Of a stretch of 64,000 nt of DNA, positions 24,965 to 33,826 are shown piece by piece. The stretch is from positions 186,001 through 250,000 of the forward strand of contig NZ_SLWS01000010.1 in assembly GCF_004345645.1 (NCBI RefSeq). The letters are read 5' to 3'. Every line of letters starts with the position of its first letter. Positions within the stretch are counted from its first letter, which is position 1. Below the pieces are notes generated by a model. The model saw only the letters and a program-made list of their open reading frames with translations. It made no database searches and was not told the origin of the DNA. Origin of the DNA: Actinocrispum wychmicini (GTDB lineage Bacteria > Actinomycetota > Actinomycetes > Mycobacteriales > Pseudonocardiaceae). The translations under genes and the position numbers were made by a program.

Positions 24965-27222
24965 GTTCCTGTGATGTGTTCGGGGCGGATGGGCACCCGG
25001 GGCAGTTCCAGTCCGGTGGCGGCGCGGATCGCGTTGGCGATGGCCGGCGTCGACGAGATCGTCGGCGGCTCACCCACGCCACGCACGCCGTAGGGGGCGT
25101 GCGGGTCGCCGTGTTCGATGACGTCCACGGTCATCGGCGGCATGTCCAGGATGGTCGGGATCAGGTAGTCGGTGAACGACGGGTTCCGCACTTTCCCGTT
25201 CGTCACCTGGATCTCCTCCATCACCGCCAGCCCGAGGCCCTGCGCGGAGCCGCCGTGGATCTGGCCGACGACCGCGTCCGGGTTGATGGCCTTGCCGACG
25301 TCCTGCGCGCAGTCCAGCTGGACGACCTTCACCAGGCCGAGGTCCAGGTCCACGTCGACGACCGCCCGGTGCGCGGAGAACCCGTACTGCACATGGGCGT
25401 TGCCCTGGCCGGTCGCCGGGTCCAGCGGATACGTCCTGCGGTGGTGGTATTCCCGCGTCTCCTCGATCACGTCATGGCCCAGCACGTACACCATCGCGCC
25501 GAGTGAGACCTCGTCGACCGCGTAGCCGAGCACGTCGACCGCCTTGGCCAGCAACTGTTCCCGCACCGCCACGCAAGCGTTTCGCACCGCGCCGCCGGTG
25601 ATGTACGTCTGCCGTGAGGCCGAGCTGGAGCCGGCGTCGCCGATGTCGGTGTCCGCGGTCCGCACCACCACCCGCTCGACCCCGAGCTCGGTGCGGGCGA
25701 TCTGCTGGACGACCGTCACCAGGCCCTGGCCGACCTCGGCGGCCGCGGTGTACACGGTCGCGGTCGGCTCCATGCCGATGTTCTGCAAGGTCACCCGGGC
25801 GGTCGAGTAGTCGTCGAGTCCCTCGGCGTACGAGATGTTCTTGATGGTCACGCCGTAGCCGACGCCTCGGACCACACCCTCGCCGTGGGTCGTGTTCGAC
25901 GCCCCGCCAGGCAGTTGCAAGATGTCCTGGTTGGTACTGGCCGGCGGCAGTGGGATGTCTCGAACACGCCGCACAAGATCCGCCACCGGGGCCGGAAAAT
26001 CGACCACCTGGCCGGTGACCACCGTCGAACCCTCGCTCAGCGCGTTGTGGATCCGCAGTTCCGCCGGGTCCATCCGCAGCGCGGTGGCCAGTTTGTCCAT
26101 TTGGGACTCGTAGGCGTACGTCGGCTGCACGGCGCCCAGCCCGCGCATCGCGCCGCAGGTCGGGTTGTTGGTGTAGACACCCCAGCCTTCGATCTTGGCG
26201 TTCGGCACGTTGTACGGGCCCACGCTCAACGTCGTCCCGTTGCCCACCACGACCGGCGTCTTCGACGCGTACGCGCCCCCGTCGAAGTACAGCCGGGCGC
26301 GCACGTAGATGAGCGTGCCGTCCTCGGCTGCGCCGTGCTCGTAGTACATCTTCGCCGGGTGCCGGTGGACGTGTCCGAAGAACGACTCTTCCCGGTCGTA
26401 CACCATCTTCACCGGCCGGTTCGTGCGCAACGCCAGCATGCACGCGTGGATCTGCATCGACAGGTCCTCCCGGCCGCCGAACGCGCCGCCCACGCCGGAC
26501 AGGGTCAGCTTCACCTTCTCCAGCGGCAGGCCCAGCGCCTTCGCGGTCTGCCGCTGGTCCACGTGCAACCACTGGGTCGCCAGGTACAGGTGGACGCCGC
26601 CGTCCTCCTCGGGAACCGCCAGGCCGGACTCCGGACCGAGGAAAGCCTGGTCCTGCATGCCGATCTCGTACACGCCGGAGACCACCACCGGCGCGGTCGC
26701 GTCCGGGTCGCCCTTGAGGATTCGCTGGTGCCGCACCAAGTTCCCGTCCGGGTGCAGCTTCGGCAGCGAGTCGTCGTGCGCCGCGCGCTCCGGGTCGACG
26801 ACGGGTTCGAGGACGTCGTAGGCGACCTTGATCTTCTGCCGTGCCCGCCGGGCCGTCTCCGGGTGGTCCGCGGCCAGGATCGCCACGGGTTCGCCCTGGT
26901 AGCGCACGACATCCTCGGCCAACACCGGAGTGTCCTGGTACTTCAGGCCGTAGACGTTCTCGCCGGGCACGTCCTTGTAGGTCAGGATGGCGTACACCCC
27001 GGGATGCGCAAGCGCTTCCGCGTAGTCCACCGACACGACCCTCGCGTACGGGTGCGGGCTGCGCAGGGTCACGCCCCACAGCATGTTCTCCAGCCACAGG
27101 TCCGACGAGTACGCGTACTCGCCACGGACCTTGAGCACCCCGTCGGGCCGAAGTGGACTGTCCCCGATCCCGCCGGCGATGCTGTCCTTGAGGTCCTGCG
27201 GCGACCGGGCCGGGGCACTCAT
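24961..27222 (-). CDS. xanthine dehydrogenase, molybdopterin-binding subunit
   Basis: Large catalytic subunit (753 aa) of a three-component xanthine dehydrogenase that oxidises hypoxanthine/xanthine to urate. ATG 27222 (MSAPARSPQDLKDS) overlaps the iron-sulfur subunit's stop by four bases. The hammerhead domain (RGEYAYSSDL, HPGVYAILTYKDVPG) is followed by the Mo-cofactor domains with GGAFGGREDLSMQIH, TCGAMRGLGAVQPTYAYE and the C-terminal GVRGVGEPPT containing the catalytic Glu. Length and order are as in the bacterial XdhB/PucD group. Middle gene of the urate operon. Confidence 0.93.
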   Translation of the reverse strand: MSAPARSPQDLKDSIAGGIGDSPLRPDGVLKVRGEYAYSSDLWLENMLWGVTLRSPHPYARVVSVDYAEALAHPGVYAILTYKDVPGENVYGLKYQDTPVLAEDVVRYQGEPVAILAADHPETARRARQKIKVAYDVLEPVVDPERAAHDDSLPKLHPDGNLVRHQRILKGDPDATAPVVVSGVYEIGMQDQAFLGPESGLAVPEEDGGVHLYLATQWLHVDQRQTAKALGLPLEKVKLTLSGVGGAFGGREDLSMQIHACMLALRTNRPVKMVYDREESFFGHVHRHPAKMYYEHGAAEDGTLIYVRARLYFDGGAYASKTPVVVGNGTTLSVGPYNVPNAKIEGWGVYTNNPTCGAMRGLGAVQPTYAYESQMDKLATALRMDPAELRIHNALSEGSTVVTGQVVDFPAPVADLVRRVRDIPLPPASTNQDILQLPGGASNTTHGEGVVRGVGYGVTIKNISYAEGLDDYSTARVTLQNIGMEPTATVYTAAAEVGQGLVTVVQQIARTELGVERVVVRTADTDIGDAGSSSASRQTYITGGAVRNACVAVREQLLAKAVDVLGYAVDEVSLGAMVYVLGHDVIEETREYHHRRTYPLDPATGQGNAHVQYGFSAHRAVVDVDLDLGLVKVVQLDCAQDVGKAINPDAVVGQIHGGSAQGLGLAVMEEIQVTNGKVRNPSFTDYLIPTILDMPPMTVDVIEHGDPHAPYGVRGVGEPPTISSTPAIANAIRAATGLELPRVPIRPEHITGT

Positions 27223-27692
27223 ACCGGGCCAGCCTTGCGGTCCGCCGCGAGCCGGACGGCGTCCAGGATCTTCTCGTACCCCGTGCACCGGCACAGGTTT
27301 CCGGCCAGTGCCTCCCGGATCTGCGCGTCGCTCGGCTTCTCGACCCGCTCGATCAGGTCGTGCGCGGCCACGATCAGCCCCGGGGTGCAGAAGCCGCACT
27401 GCACGGCCCCGCGCTCGACGAACGCCTGCTGCACCGGATCGAGCTCGTCGCCGTCGGCCAGGCCTTCGACCGTGCGGACCTCGCGTCCCTCGGTCTGCGG
27501 GGCCGCGACCAGGCACGAACACACCGGCACACCGTCCAGGTACACCGTGCATGATCCGCATTCGCCCTGTTCGCAGGCGTTCTTCGAGCCCGGCAGGCCG
27601 AGGCGCTCGCGCAGCATGTACAGCAGGCTCTCACCGGCCCACACGTCGTCGGCCTGACGCTGCTCGCCGTTGACCGTCACGTTCACGCGCAC
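27219..27692 (-). CDS. xanthine dehydrogenase, 2Fe-2S subunit
   Basis: Iron-sulfur subunit (157 aa). CEQGECGSC with a fourth Cys in VPVCSC is the plant-ferredoxin-type [2Fe-2S] cluster, and CGFCTPG with NLCRCTGY is the second, helical cluster domain; together they carry electrons from the Mo site to FAD. GTG 27692 has GGAGG 8 nt upstream and overlaps the end of the FAD subunit gene by 10 bases, which supports this start over an open-frame GTG further upstream. Confidence 0.93.
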   Translation of the reverse strand: MRVNVTVNGEQRQADDVWAGESLLYMLRERLGLPGSKNACEQGECGSCTVYLDGVPVCSCLVAAPQTEGREVRTVEGLADGDELDPVQQAFVERGAVQCGFCTPGLIVAAHDLIERVEKPSDAQIREALAGNLCRCTGYEKILDAVRLAADRKAGPV

Positions 27693-28549
27693 TGTGATGA
27701 CCTCCTGTAGTCGTTCCACGCCCACCCCAACGCGCGCCGGGCCATCACCGACAGCGCGTGCTTGCGATAGGCAGCACTGCCCCGAACATCATCGATCGGC
27801 GACGCCGCGTCCGCCACCAGTTGCCCGAAGTGCCGCACCAATGAGTCCTTCAGTGGCGCCGGCGCGCCCCACGGCAGCTCGGTGCCCAGGAAGTCCTCGG
27901 CGTCGTACGCGCGGCGTGGAGTCGTTGCCGCGGAGCCGAAACCAGTGCCGACGCGGCGTGACAGCGGGTGCAGTGCGATCGCGAACGAACATACCGCGAT
28001 CACCATCGCGTTGCGCGTGCCGACCTTGCTGAACTGTTGCGGCCCGGTCGCCGGTTGGACGTGGATCGCCGCGATCAGCTCGTCCGGCTGGAGCACGTTG
28101 CGTTTCACCCCGGTGTAGAAGTCGCGTACGGCGACCATCCGGGTACCTCTGACCGACGCGATCTCGATCTCCGCATCGGCCGCGAGCAGCGCCGGGTGCG
28201 CGTCGCCGGCGGGGGAGGAGGCGCCGAGGTTGCCGCCGACACTGCCCCGGTTGCGGATCTGCGGCGAGCCCACGGTCCGCGACGCCATCGCCAGGCCGGG
28301 CAGCCGGTCGCCGAGGTCCGCGATGATCCGGGTGTACGGCATGCTCGCGCCGATCCTGATCCGACCGTCCACTTCGGAGTGGTCGTGCAGGTCGGCGATC
28401 CGGTTGAGGTTGAGCAGGGTGTGCGGCCGACGACGGTCGAAGTTGAGTTCCACCATCACGTCCGTGCCGCCCGCGATCGGCACGGCCTCGGGGGTGGCGG
28501 CCTTGGCGTCGAGCGCCTCGGCGAACGTGTCCGGGCTGATGACGTCCAC
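27683..28549 (-). CDS. xanthine dehydrogenase, FAD-binding subunit
   Basis: CO dehydrogenase flavoprotein-type subunit (288 aa). PIAGGTDVMVEL and GSVGGNLGASSPAGD are the two FAD pyrophosphate-binding motifs; a C-terminal domain follows (PDELIAAIHVQ onward). It passes electrons to NAD or another acceptor. Its GTG follows the uricase stop directly (TGAGTG), so the two are coupled in the same operon. Confidence 0.92.
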   Translation of the reverse strand: MDVISPDTFAEALDAKAATPEAVPIAGGTDVMVELNFDRRRPHTLLNLNRIADLHDHSEVDGRIRIGASMPYTRIIADLGDRLPGLAMASRTVGSPQIRNRGSVGGNLGASSPAGDAHPALLAADAEIEIASVRGTRMVAVRDFYTGVKRNVLQPDELIAAIHVQPATGPQQFSKVGTRNAMVIAVCSFAIALHPLSRRVGTGFGSAATTPRRAYDAEDFLGTELPWGAPAPLKDSLVRHFGQLVADAASPIDDVRGSAAYRKHALSVMARRALGWAWNDYRRSSQCA

Positions 28550-29374
28550 TCAGTCCTCCCGCACGACAGTGCCCTGGATCAGCCCGTACGGCCGGTCACC
28601 GACCTGGAACACCTCGCCGGGGTTGTCCAGTCCGAACGGCGACAGGTCGCAGAGGTAGTGGTGCTTGTTCGGCAGGCTCAACCGGACCTCCTTGATCTCC
28701 GGCACGGCCTTCAGCACGCGTTCACCCATCGCGTACAGCGTCTGCTGCAACGAATAGCTGTACGTGTCCACGAACGCCTCCAGCAGACTGTCCCGCGCGG
28801 TCTCGTACGCTCGGCCCCAGTCCGCTTCGCCGTTGAACTTCCACTTCGCGGTGACGGCGGTGGCCAGAATGCGGTCCTTGGTCTCGGGGAGCGTGGTGTA
28901 CTCCTCGCGCGGGAAGCCCCAGAACTCGGAGTCCGTGGTGTTGAGGACCGTGAGGTCCTTGATCCCGCCGGTGATCTGGGTGTCCGTGCCGTCGTACTTG
29001 ACGACCGCGAGCCGGGTGCCCTCGCCGGACCGGCTGAACGAGTGCGGGCCGTGCCGTGTCCACGGGTACTGCTCGATGTCGACCCTGGCGTGGTGGATGG
29101 CGTCCTGCGTGTCGACGAACCGCCGGGCCAGCCGCAGCCCGAAGTCCTCGATCTGGCCGACGCCGTCCCGGGCGAACGCCAGCACGGTGTTCTTCTGCGT
29201 GTCGGTGGCGAGAACCTTGTCGTTCGCCCCGGTCAGGTGCGTGTCGGCCATGTCGCCGGACAGGGCGGTGCTGACGTTCAGGTCGACGAGCCGGTGCATG
29301 TCGCCGTCCCGGTCGACGCGGACGAGACGGGTCTCGGCCTTTCCGTACCGGTTCGCCCCGAGCACGATCGCCAT
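28550..29374 (-). CDS. uox: urate oxidase (uricase)
   Basis: Cofactor-free uricase (274 aa) converting urate to 5-hydroxyisourate and peroxide. Typical blocks: YGKAETRLVRV, ATDTQKNTVLAFA (Thr of the active site), GPHSFSRSGE, DLTVLNTTDSEFWGF, YSLQQTLYAMGE and PNKHHYLCDLSPF. Length is a little under the usual 290-300, mainly at the C-terminus. GAGGAG precedes the ATG. It is the first gene of an eight-gene minus-strand operon and faces the pucR gene, the expected regulator. No gene for 5-hydroxyisourate hydrolase, OHCU decarboxylase or allantoinase lies in the window. Confidence 0.95.
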   Translation of the reverse strand: MAIVLGANRYGKAETRLVRVDRDGDMHRLVDLNVSTALSGDMADTHLTGANDKVLATDTQKNTVLAFARDGVGQIEDFGLRLARRFVDTQDAIHHARVDIEQYPWTRHGPHSFSRSGEGTRLAVVKYDGTDTQITGGIKDLTVLNTTDSEFWGFPREEYTTLPETKDRILATAVTAKWKFNGEADWGRAYETARDSLLEAFVDTYSYSLQQTLYAMGERVLKAVPEIKEVRLSLPNKHHYLCDLSPFGLDNPGEVFQVGDRPYGLIQGTVVRED

Positions 29375-29476
29375 CGGTTCTCCTCACTTCGGCGGATGTG
29401 ATGCAGTAAACAGCCGGGTCACCGGGCTGAACCAGCGACGAAATCGATGAAACCCGATGTTCACCCGGCCGGGGAT

Positions 29477-29494
29477 TTTGTAGATTCCTCCAAA
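29477..29494. promoter_or_regulatory. possible PucR operator between uox and pucR
   Basis: An AT-richer stretch with TTTG (29477-29480) and CAAA (29491-29494) in inverted orientation lies between the divergent uricase operon and pucR. It is a weak symmetric element; position is its main support. Confidence 0.3.
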
Positions 29495-29519
29495 CACACC
29501 TGGTCTACGGTGGGACCCA

Positions 29520-30962
29520 GTGCGCCTTCGAACACTGTTAGAGACCGCGGATCTCGGCCTGACCCTCCTTGTCGGTGCCGAGGCGCTGGACCGCACCGTT
29601 TCCCGGGTGCTCACCGCGACGCTGCGGGACCCCAGTCGCTACCTGACCGGCGGCGAGCTGGTGCTGAGCGGCATGGAGTGGTGGCGCGGTCCGGACGACT
29701 CGGACGGATTCGTGTCCGCCCTGGCCGCGGCGGGAGTGACGGCGCTGGTCGCGGGGACGGCCGAGGCGGGCGGCGGACCGGTCCCGGACCACGTGGTGGC
29801 TGCCTGCCGGCGCCATGGCGTGCCGTTGTTGTCGGTCTCGGTGGACGTGTCGTTCGCGACCGTCAGCGAGTGGGTGATCCTCGCGCTGGCGTCGGCCCGG
29901 GGTGTGGACCGGCATCGCCGCCTGGTCGCGGCGGTGACGTCCGGCGGCGGACTGGCCGACCTGGTGGCCGCGGGCGCCGCGGAACTGGACGCGTCGTGCT
30001 GGGTACTCACCGCGGCCGGGCGGGTGCTCGCCGGGCCGGCGCTGCCGGCGGACCTGCGGACGGCCGTGGTGCGCCGGGTGCTGCGGGCGGACCGGCTGCC
30101 GATCGTGGTGTCCCGGCACTCGGTGTTCTTCAGCCGGGGCTGGTACCTGGTGGTCGACGGCGACCACCGGCACTGGGACGTGGACCAGCAGGCCGTGGCG
30201 GCCGAGTTCGCGACCTTGGTGGGGCTGGAACGGTCCCGGCTGGACGAAGCACGCCGGATCGAAAGCCGCGCCGCCGTGCCCTTGCTGCGCGTCCTGCTGT
30301 CCGAGGACGCCACCCAGGCGGACATCACCTCCCGGCTCGCGGCCACGGACCTGACGCCGCCGGTCGTGGTCCTGTCCGCGGGCGGGGCGTCGTTGGCCGT
30401 GGTCAAGGACCTCCTGGCGGCGTTCCCCGGACCCGCGTTCACGGCCGAGGTGGGCGGCGAGGTGCACGGCCTGATCGGCATCCCCGACCCGGCGGCGGTG
30501 GTGGGGGAGATCAAGGAGACGCTCCGGATCCTGTCGCCCGAGATCTCCTTGGGAATGAGCCAGTGCGCGGACGAGACAAGCCTGCGGACAGCCATGCAGG
30601 AGGCGCGGCACGCGCGGAAGTTGGCGGAGTTGTCGGCGGCGCGGACCGCCGTGGTGGTGGGCGACGAGGTCGCGTCGCACCTCTTGCTGCTCGCGGCTGT
30701 CCCGGACGAACTCCGCCGGTCGTTCCGGGCCCGGGTGCTGGGACCGTTGATCGCCTACGACCATGCCCACAAGTCGGAGCTTCTGCGGACGTTGCGGGTG
30801 TTCCTGGAGCACTCGGGGTCGTGGGCGCAGACGGCGGCGGCCCTGCACGTGCACGTGAACACGTTGCGGTACCGGATAAGCCGGATCTCCGAGCTGACCG
30901 GCCGCGACCTCACCCGGTTCCCCGACCGGGTCGATCTCTATTTGGCGCTGGACCACTCCTAA
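29520..30962 (+). CDS. pucR: PucR family transcriptional regulator
   Basis: Regulator of 480 aa with the PucR layout: N-terminal purine-catabolism regulator domain (MRLRTLLETADLGLTLLVGAEALDR to about residue 130), a central GGDEF-like region, and a C-terminal PucR HTH domain with LLRTLRVFLEHSGSWAQTAAALHVHVNTLRYRISRI split over the last 70 residues. It is divergent from the urate operon, so it probably senses a purine-pathway intermediate and switches that operon. The GTG at 29520 has no strong SD (GGTGGGA is the nearest), so low expression or a leaderless message is possible. Confidence 0.9.
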   Translation: MRLRTLLETADLGLTLLVGAEALDRTVSRVLTATLRDPSRYLTGGELVLSGMEWWRGPDDSDGFVSALAAAGVTALVAGTAEAGGGPVPDHVVAACRRHGVPLLSVSVDVSFATVSEWVILALASARGVDRHRRLVAAVTSGGGLADLVAAGAAELDASCWVLTAAGRVLAGPALPADLRTAVVRRVLRADRLPIVVSRHSVFFSRGWYLVVDGDHRHWDVDQQAVAAEFATLVGLERSRLDEARRIESRAAVPLLRVLLSEDATQADITSRLAATDLTPPVVVLSAGGASLAVVKDLLAAFPGPAFTAEVGGEVHGLIGIPDPAAVVGEIKETLRILSPEISLGMSQCADETSLRTAMQEARHARKLAELSAARTAVVVGDEVASHLLLLAAVPDELRRSFRARVLGPLIAYDHAHKSELLRTLRVFLEHSGSWAQTAAALHVHVNTLRYRISRISELTGRDLTRFPDRVDLYLALDHS

Positions 30963-30975
30963 GAGCGTCCTGACG

Positions 30976-31389
30976 CTACTTCGGGTCGGGGGAGCCTCGG
31001 CGAAAGCGCCCGAGCCAACTGGTTGGCTCCGTGTCTCGGCCAAGGGTCAGACCGGTGATCTCATTGGCCTGGACCAGGTTGGCGATTGGCCCAGGTCCGA
31101 CCACGAAGTTGCCCCGCTCCTCCACCCGGGGCCCTCGGGCGGCCGTCGTCCAGGCGTCCGACAACCGGCCGGCGAAGTCGGCATCGTCCGTGGACGCCTC
31201 CTGTAGCCGTTGGGCGAGCGAGTCGATCGATTCCGCCGAACTCCGCTGTTCGCGCACTTCAGCGAGGGCAGCGGCGATTTGTGGCTTCGTATCGACGATG
31301 TCCGACAACGCCGCCCACGCGGCATCGTCGCCGACCTGCACGTCGCCGGCCAGCGCAGCGGCCATTGTCAGCAGGATTGGATCAGTCAT
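30976..31389 (-). CDS. small protein of unknown function with C-terminal VQ.NEITG segment
   Basis: Soluble acidic protein of 137 aa. The N-terminal part (MTDPILLTMAAALAGDVQVG...) is helical and resembles small actinomycete proteins that end in a beta-hairpin of the type VVQARDI-G; here the end is GPIANLVQANEITGLTL. Such tails occur in trypsin-coupled and NLR-associated effector proteins in actinomycetes, but I do not recognise a named family. ATG 31389 follows GGGGGA. It is divergent from the SPFH gene, with about 195 bases between the starts, and convergent with pucR. Confidence 0.6.
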   Translation of the reverse strand: MTDPILLTMAAALAGDVQVGDDAAWAALSDIVDTKPQIAAALAEVREQRSSAESIDSLAQRLQEASTDDADFAGRLSDAWTTAARGPRVEERGNFVVGPGPIANLVQANEITGLTLGRDTEPTSWLGRFRRGSPDPK

Positions 31390-31583
31390 GGCGTCCCCCT
31401 GTGCGTTCTGTGCCACCCAGATCGGCCCACGATAGCGGCGAACACACACGTGCGGGAAAAAGATCATCGGCCGTCTACCTGGCGCAGGGCCATTCCTGAG
31501 GCCCCTGGGCGGCGGTACCGATGTGCTCCGGAGGGGGCAACTATGAGCGCCGTCCGTTCGAGCAGCCGAGCGAGGTGGCCGAC

Positions 31584-33731
31584 ATGGTGTGGTGGGGGAT
31601 CGTGCTGATCGTTCTCGCCGCCGTCGCACTTGTGGTGGGCACGGGGATCCGGTCTGTCCCGCCTGACATGGTCGGCGTCGTCGTCAAGCGATTCGGGCCT
31701 CGGCGCCAGGATGACGATCCACTGATGAGCCGCCCGGGTTCGGCCGGGCCACAGGCAGCGATATTGCCACCGGACACGGTGTGGTGGCGGCCCAGCGTTT
31801 TGTTCCTTGTCCGGTACTTCCCGATGGTTCGGGTGCCGAGCGGGACCATCGGACTGGTGGTGGCGCGAGCGGGAGCGGTGCTGCCTCCCGGGCAGTCGAT
31901 GGCCCGGCACGTCGACTGTGATCATTTCCGGGACGGGACGCGGTTTCTGAGCGAGGGTGGCGAGCAAGGGCGCCAGCTGGCGGTGCTCACCGGCGGGCTC
32001 TACGCGATCAATCCCGCTCTGTTCGACGTGATCACCGTGCTCACGACCCACGCGATGGAACAGGTGGGCCTGACCGCGGACGATCTGCGCGAGGTCGAGA
32101 TCCCGGTCGGCATGACCGGCGTCGTGATCACCCACCTGGGAGTCATCCCGGCCGACGCCACCATGCCGGGAGAACGGGTGGCCGGGCACGAGAGTTTCCA
32201 GCGGCCCTGGGTGTTCCTCGAGGCAGGTGGCGAGCTCGGGGTCCAGCGGGAAACTCTGGCCGAAGGTGGCCGATACGCGATCAACCCCTGGTTCGCGCGG
32301 GTGGTGCTGGTACCCATCCGGGAGCTGATCTTCGAATGGTCGAGGGCGACCAAGTCGGCCGACAGCTTCGATTTCGGTCTCGACCAGATCGTGATCGACG
32401 TGCAGGGGCATGTCATCAGGTTCGACATGCTGCAGACCCTGCAGATTCCGGTGGCGGCGGCGCCCGGGCTGGTCAAGCGGTTCGGTGTCGGAAACGACCC
32501 GGCCCTCCCGATCCAGCGGTTCGCCGCCCAGGTGCTGGGCACGACCGTCGACGCCCATTTCCGGCGGGTTTCGGCGTCCTTCACCTTTCGGGACTTCATC
32601 CGTGACTACGACTACATCCGCCTGGACCTGGCGGCTGAGATACAGGCGTCGCTGGCGTCGCTGGGGATTGTCGCCCGCACCACGACGTTGTTGGAGTTCA
32701 CCGCCGACGAGCCCGAGTTCAACATGATCCGTCGCCAGATCGCTGTCCAGCGGGAACGAGTCGAGCTGGCGGCGGCCCGGCTCCAGGAGCTGGAAGCGCA
32801 GCGAGCGAACGCGCGAGTCCGCGTGGATATCGAGCAACAGCAGGCGAAGGTGGACGAGGAACGCCGGGAACTCGAGGCCATCGAGGCGAAGGTGCTGATG
32901 GAGCTGCTCGGCACGAACGAAGTCGTGCTGGAACGGGCGCTCAGCCAGGCCGCCGACATCCAGGTCCCGTACCGGGTGGCGGAAGGTTCCCTGAACGCGG
33001 TACTCCAGGCCCTGCCGCTGACCCGGATCCGGGAAATGCTCGCGTCCGCGGTTCCAGCGAAACGGCCGGATCCGGCACCGGTCGAGCTCGACGCCGCATA
33101 CCGGCAGAACATCAACGGCCAGGCGCACATCGTCCTGACCTTGTCGGGGGACGGCGATCCGGCCGCGGCGATCCTCCGTGCCGTCCCGGTCTCGATCTAC
33201 CTCGCGTCCGATGTCGATGCCGAAGCGGTCGAGGCCGCTGTGCTGGATCTGCTCGACGAGGCCGGTATCGACATCACCGAGAGCAAGCCGGCCATTGTGG
33301 GCTCGTGGCTGGGTCTGCGGCTCGGCCGGTTCAGGCGGCATGTCACCGCCACGGAGGCGGGGGAGGTGACCGCCCGGGTCGAACGCGCCCTGCAAGCCAG
33401 GCTGCTCGACCAGCCGCAGGCCGACATCGACGCCAAACAAGCCGAGGCGGTGGCTCGCCTGATCGGTGCGCTGGACAAGCAGTCCGACGCGTGCATCCAG
33501 GTCGGCTCGCTGTTCCTGATCAAAGTGGGCCAACGACTCGTGGTACGGAACCTGACGCCGCGGGAAATGGCCTTCCTGGGGCGGAACCAGACCGTGCTGA
33601 AGGACCCGGAGCAAGTGCTCGACGCCCTGGAGAAGATGGCCAACCCACCGGCGAACGGCCAGGTGCCGGACCTGCCCGGCGCTCAACGGCCCACGTTGAC
33701 CGACGCGCCGGACCCGAACGCACCACAATGA
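31584..33731 (+). CDS. SPFH/band 7 (flotillin-like) membrane protein with duplicated modules
   Basis: Predicted membrane scaffold protein of 715 aa. An N-terminal transmembrane helix (WWGIVLIVLAAVALVVG) is followed by repeated beta modules starting VPPDMVGVVV (residue about 25), VPSGTIGLVV (85) and IPVGMTGVVI (174); the latter two are followed by matching blocks GGLYAINPALFDVITV and GGRYAINPWFARVVLV. The SPFH core (to about 365) leads into a long charged coiled coil (QRERVELAAARLQELEAQRANARV...EERRELEAI, about 390-450) and an alpha/beta tail. ATG 31584 has GAGGTGG 5 nt upstream; ATG 31521 is the alternative. Flotillin relatives organise membrane microdomains; the partner here is unknown. Confidence 0.75.
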   Translation: MVWWGIVLIVLAAVALVVGTGIRSVPPDMVGVVVKRFGPRRQDDDPLMSRPGSAGPQAAILPPDTVWWRPSVLFLVRYFPMVRVPSGTIGLVVARAGAVLPPGQSMARHVDCDHFRDGTRFLSEGGEQGRQLAVLTGGLYAINPALFDVITVLTTHAMEQVGLTADDLREVEIPVGMTGVVITHLGVIPADATMPGERVAGHESFQRPWVFLEAGGELGVQRETLAEGGRYAINPWFARVVLVPIRELIFEWSRATKSADSFDFGLDQIVIDVQGHVIRFDMLQTLQIPVAAAPGLVKRFGVGNDPALPIQRFAAQVLGTTVDAHFRRVSASFTFRDFIRDYDYIRLDLAAEIQASLASLGIVARTTTLLEFTADEPEFNMIRRQIAVQRERVELAAARLQELEAQRANARVRVDIEQQQAKVDEERRELEAIEAKVLMELLGTNEVVLERALSQAADIQVPYRVAEGSLNAVLQALPLTRIREMLASAVPAKRPDPAPVELDAAYRQNINGQAHIVLTLSGDGDPAAAILRAVPVSIYLASDVDAEAVEAAVLDLLDEAGIDITESKPAIVGSWLGLRLGRFRRHVTATEAGEVTARVERALQARLLDQPQADIDAKQAEAVARLIGALDKQSDACIQVGSLFLIKVGQRLVVRNLTPREMAFLGRNQTVLKDPEQVLDALEKMANPPANGQVPDLPGAQRPTLTDAPDPNAPQ

Positions 33732-33768
33732 TCAGGGCGATGGCTGTGATGATGGCGGCGAAGTTCAT

Positions 33769-33812
33769 GCCTGAGACGTAGCAGCCGGAATACCGGCCGC
33801 CACGCCTCAGGC
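33769..33812. terminator. bidirectional terminator hairpin
   Basis: Outer arms GCCTGAG (33769-33775) and CTCAGGC (33806-33812) plus inner arms GCCGG/CCGGC around AATA, between the convergent SPFH and hydrolase genes. A palindrome GTGACCGTGGTCAC follows at 33817-33830. Confidence 0.65.
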
Positions 33813-33826
33813 GAATGTGACCGTGG

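Noticed and set aside
29498-29513. CTGGTCTACGGTGGGA upstream of pucR as a fourth dre site
   Set aside because: Only the left half matches TGGTCTAGACCA; the right arm is absent, and pucR would not be expected in a GlcNAc regulon.
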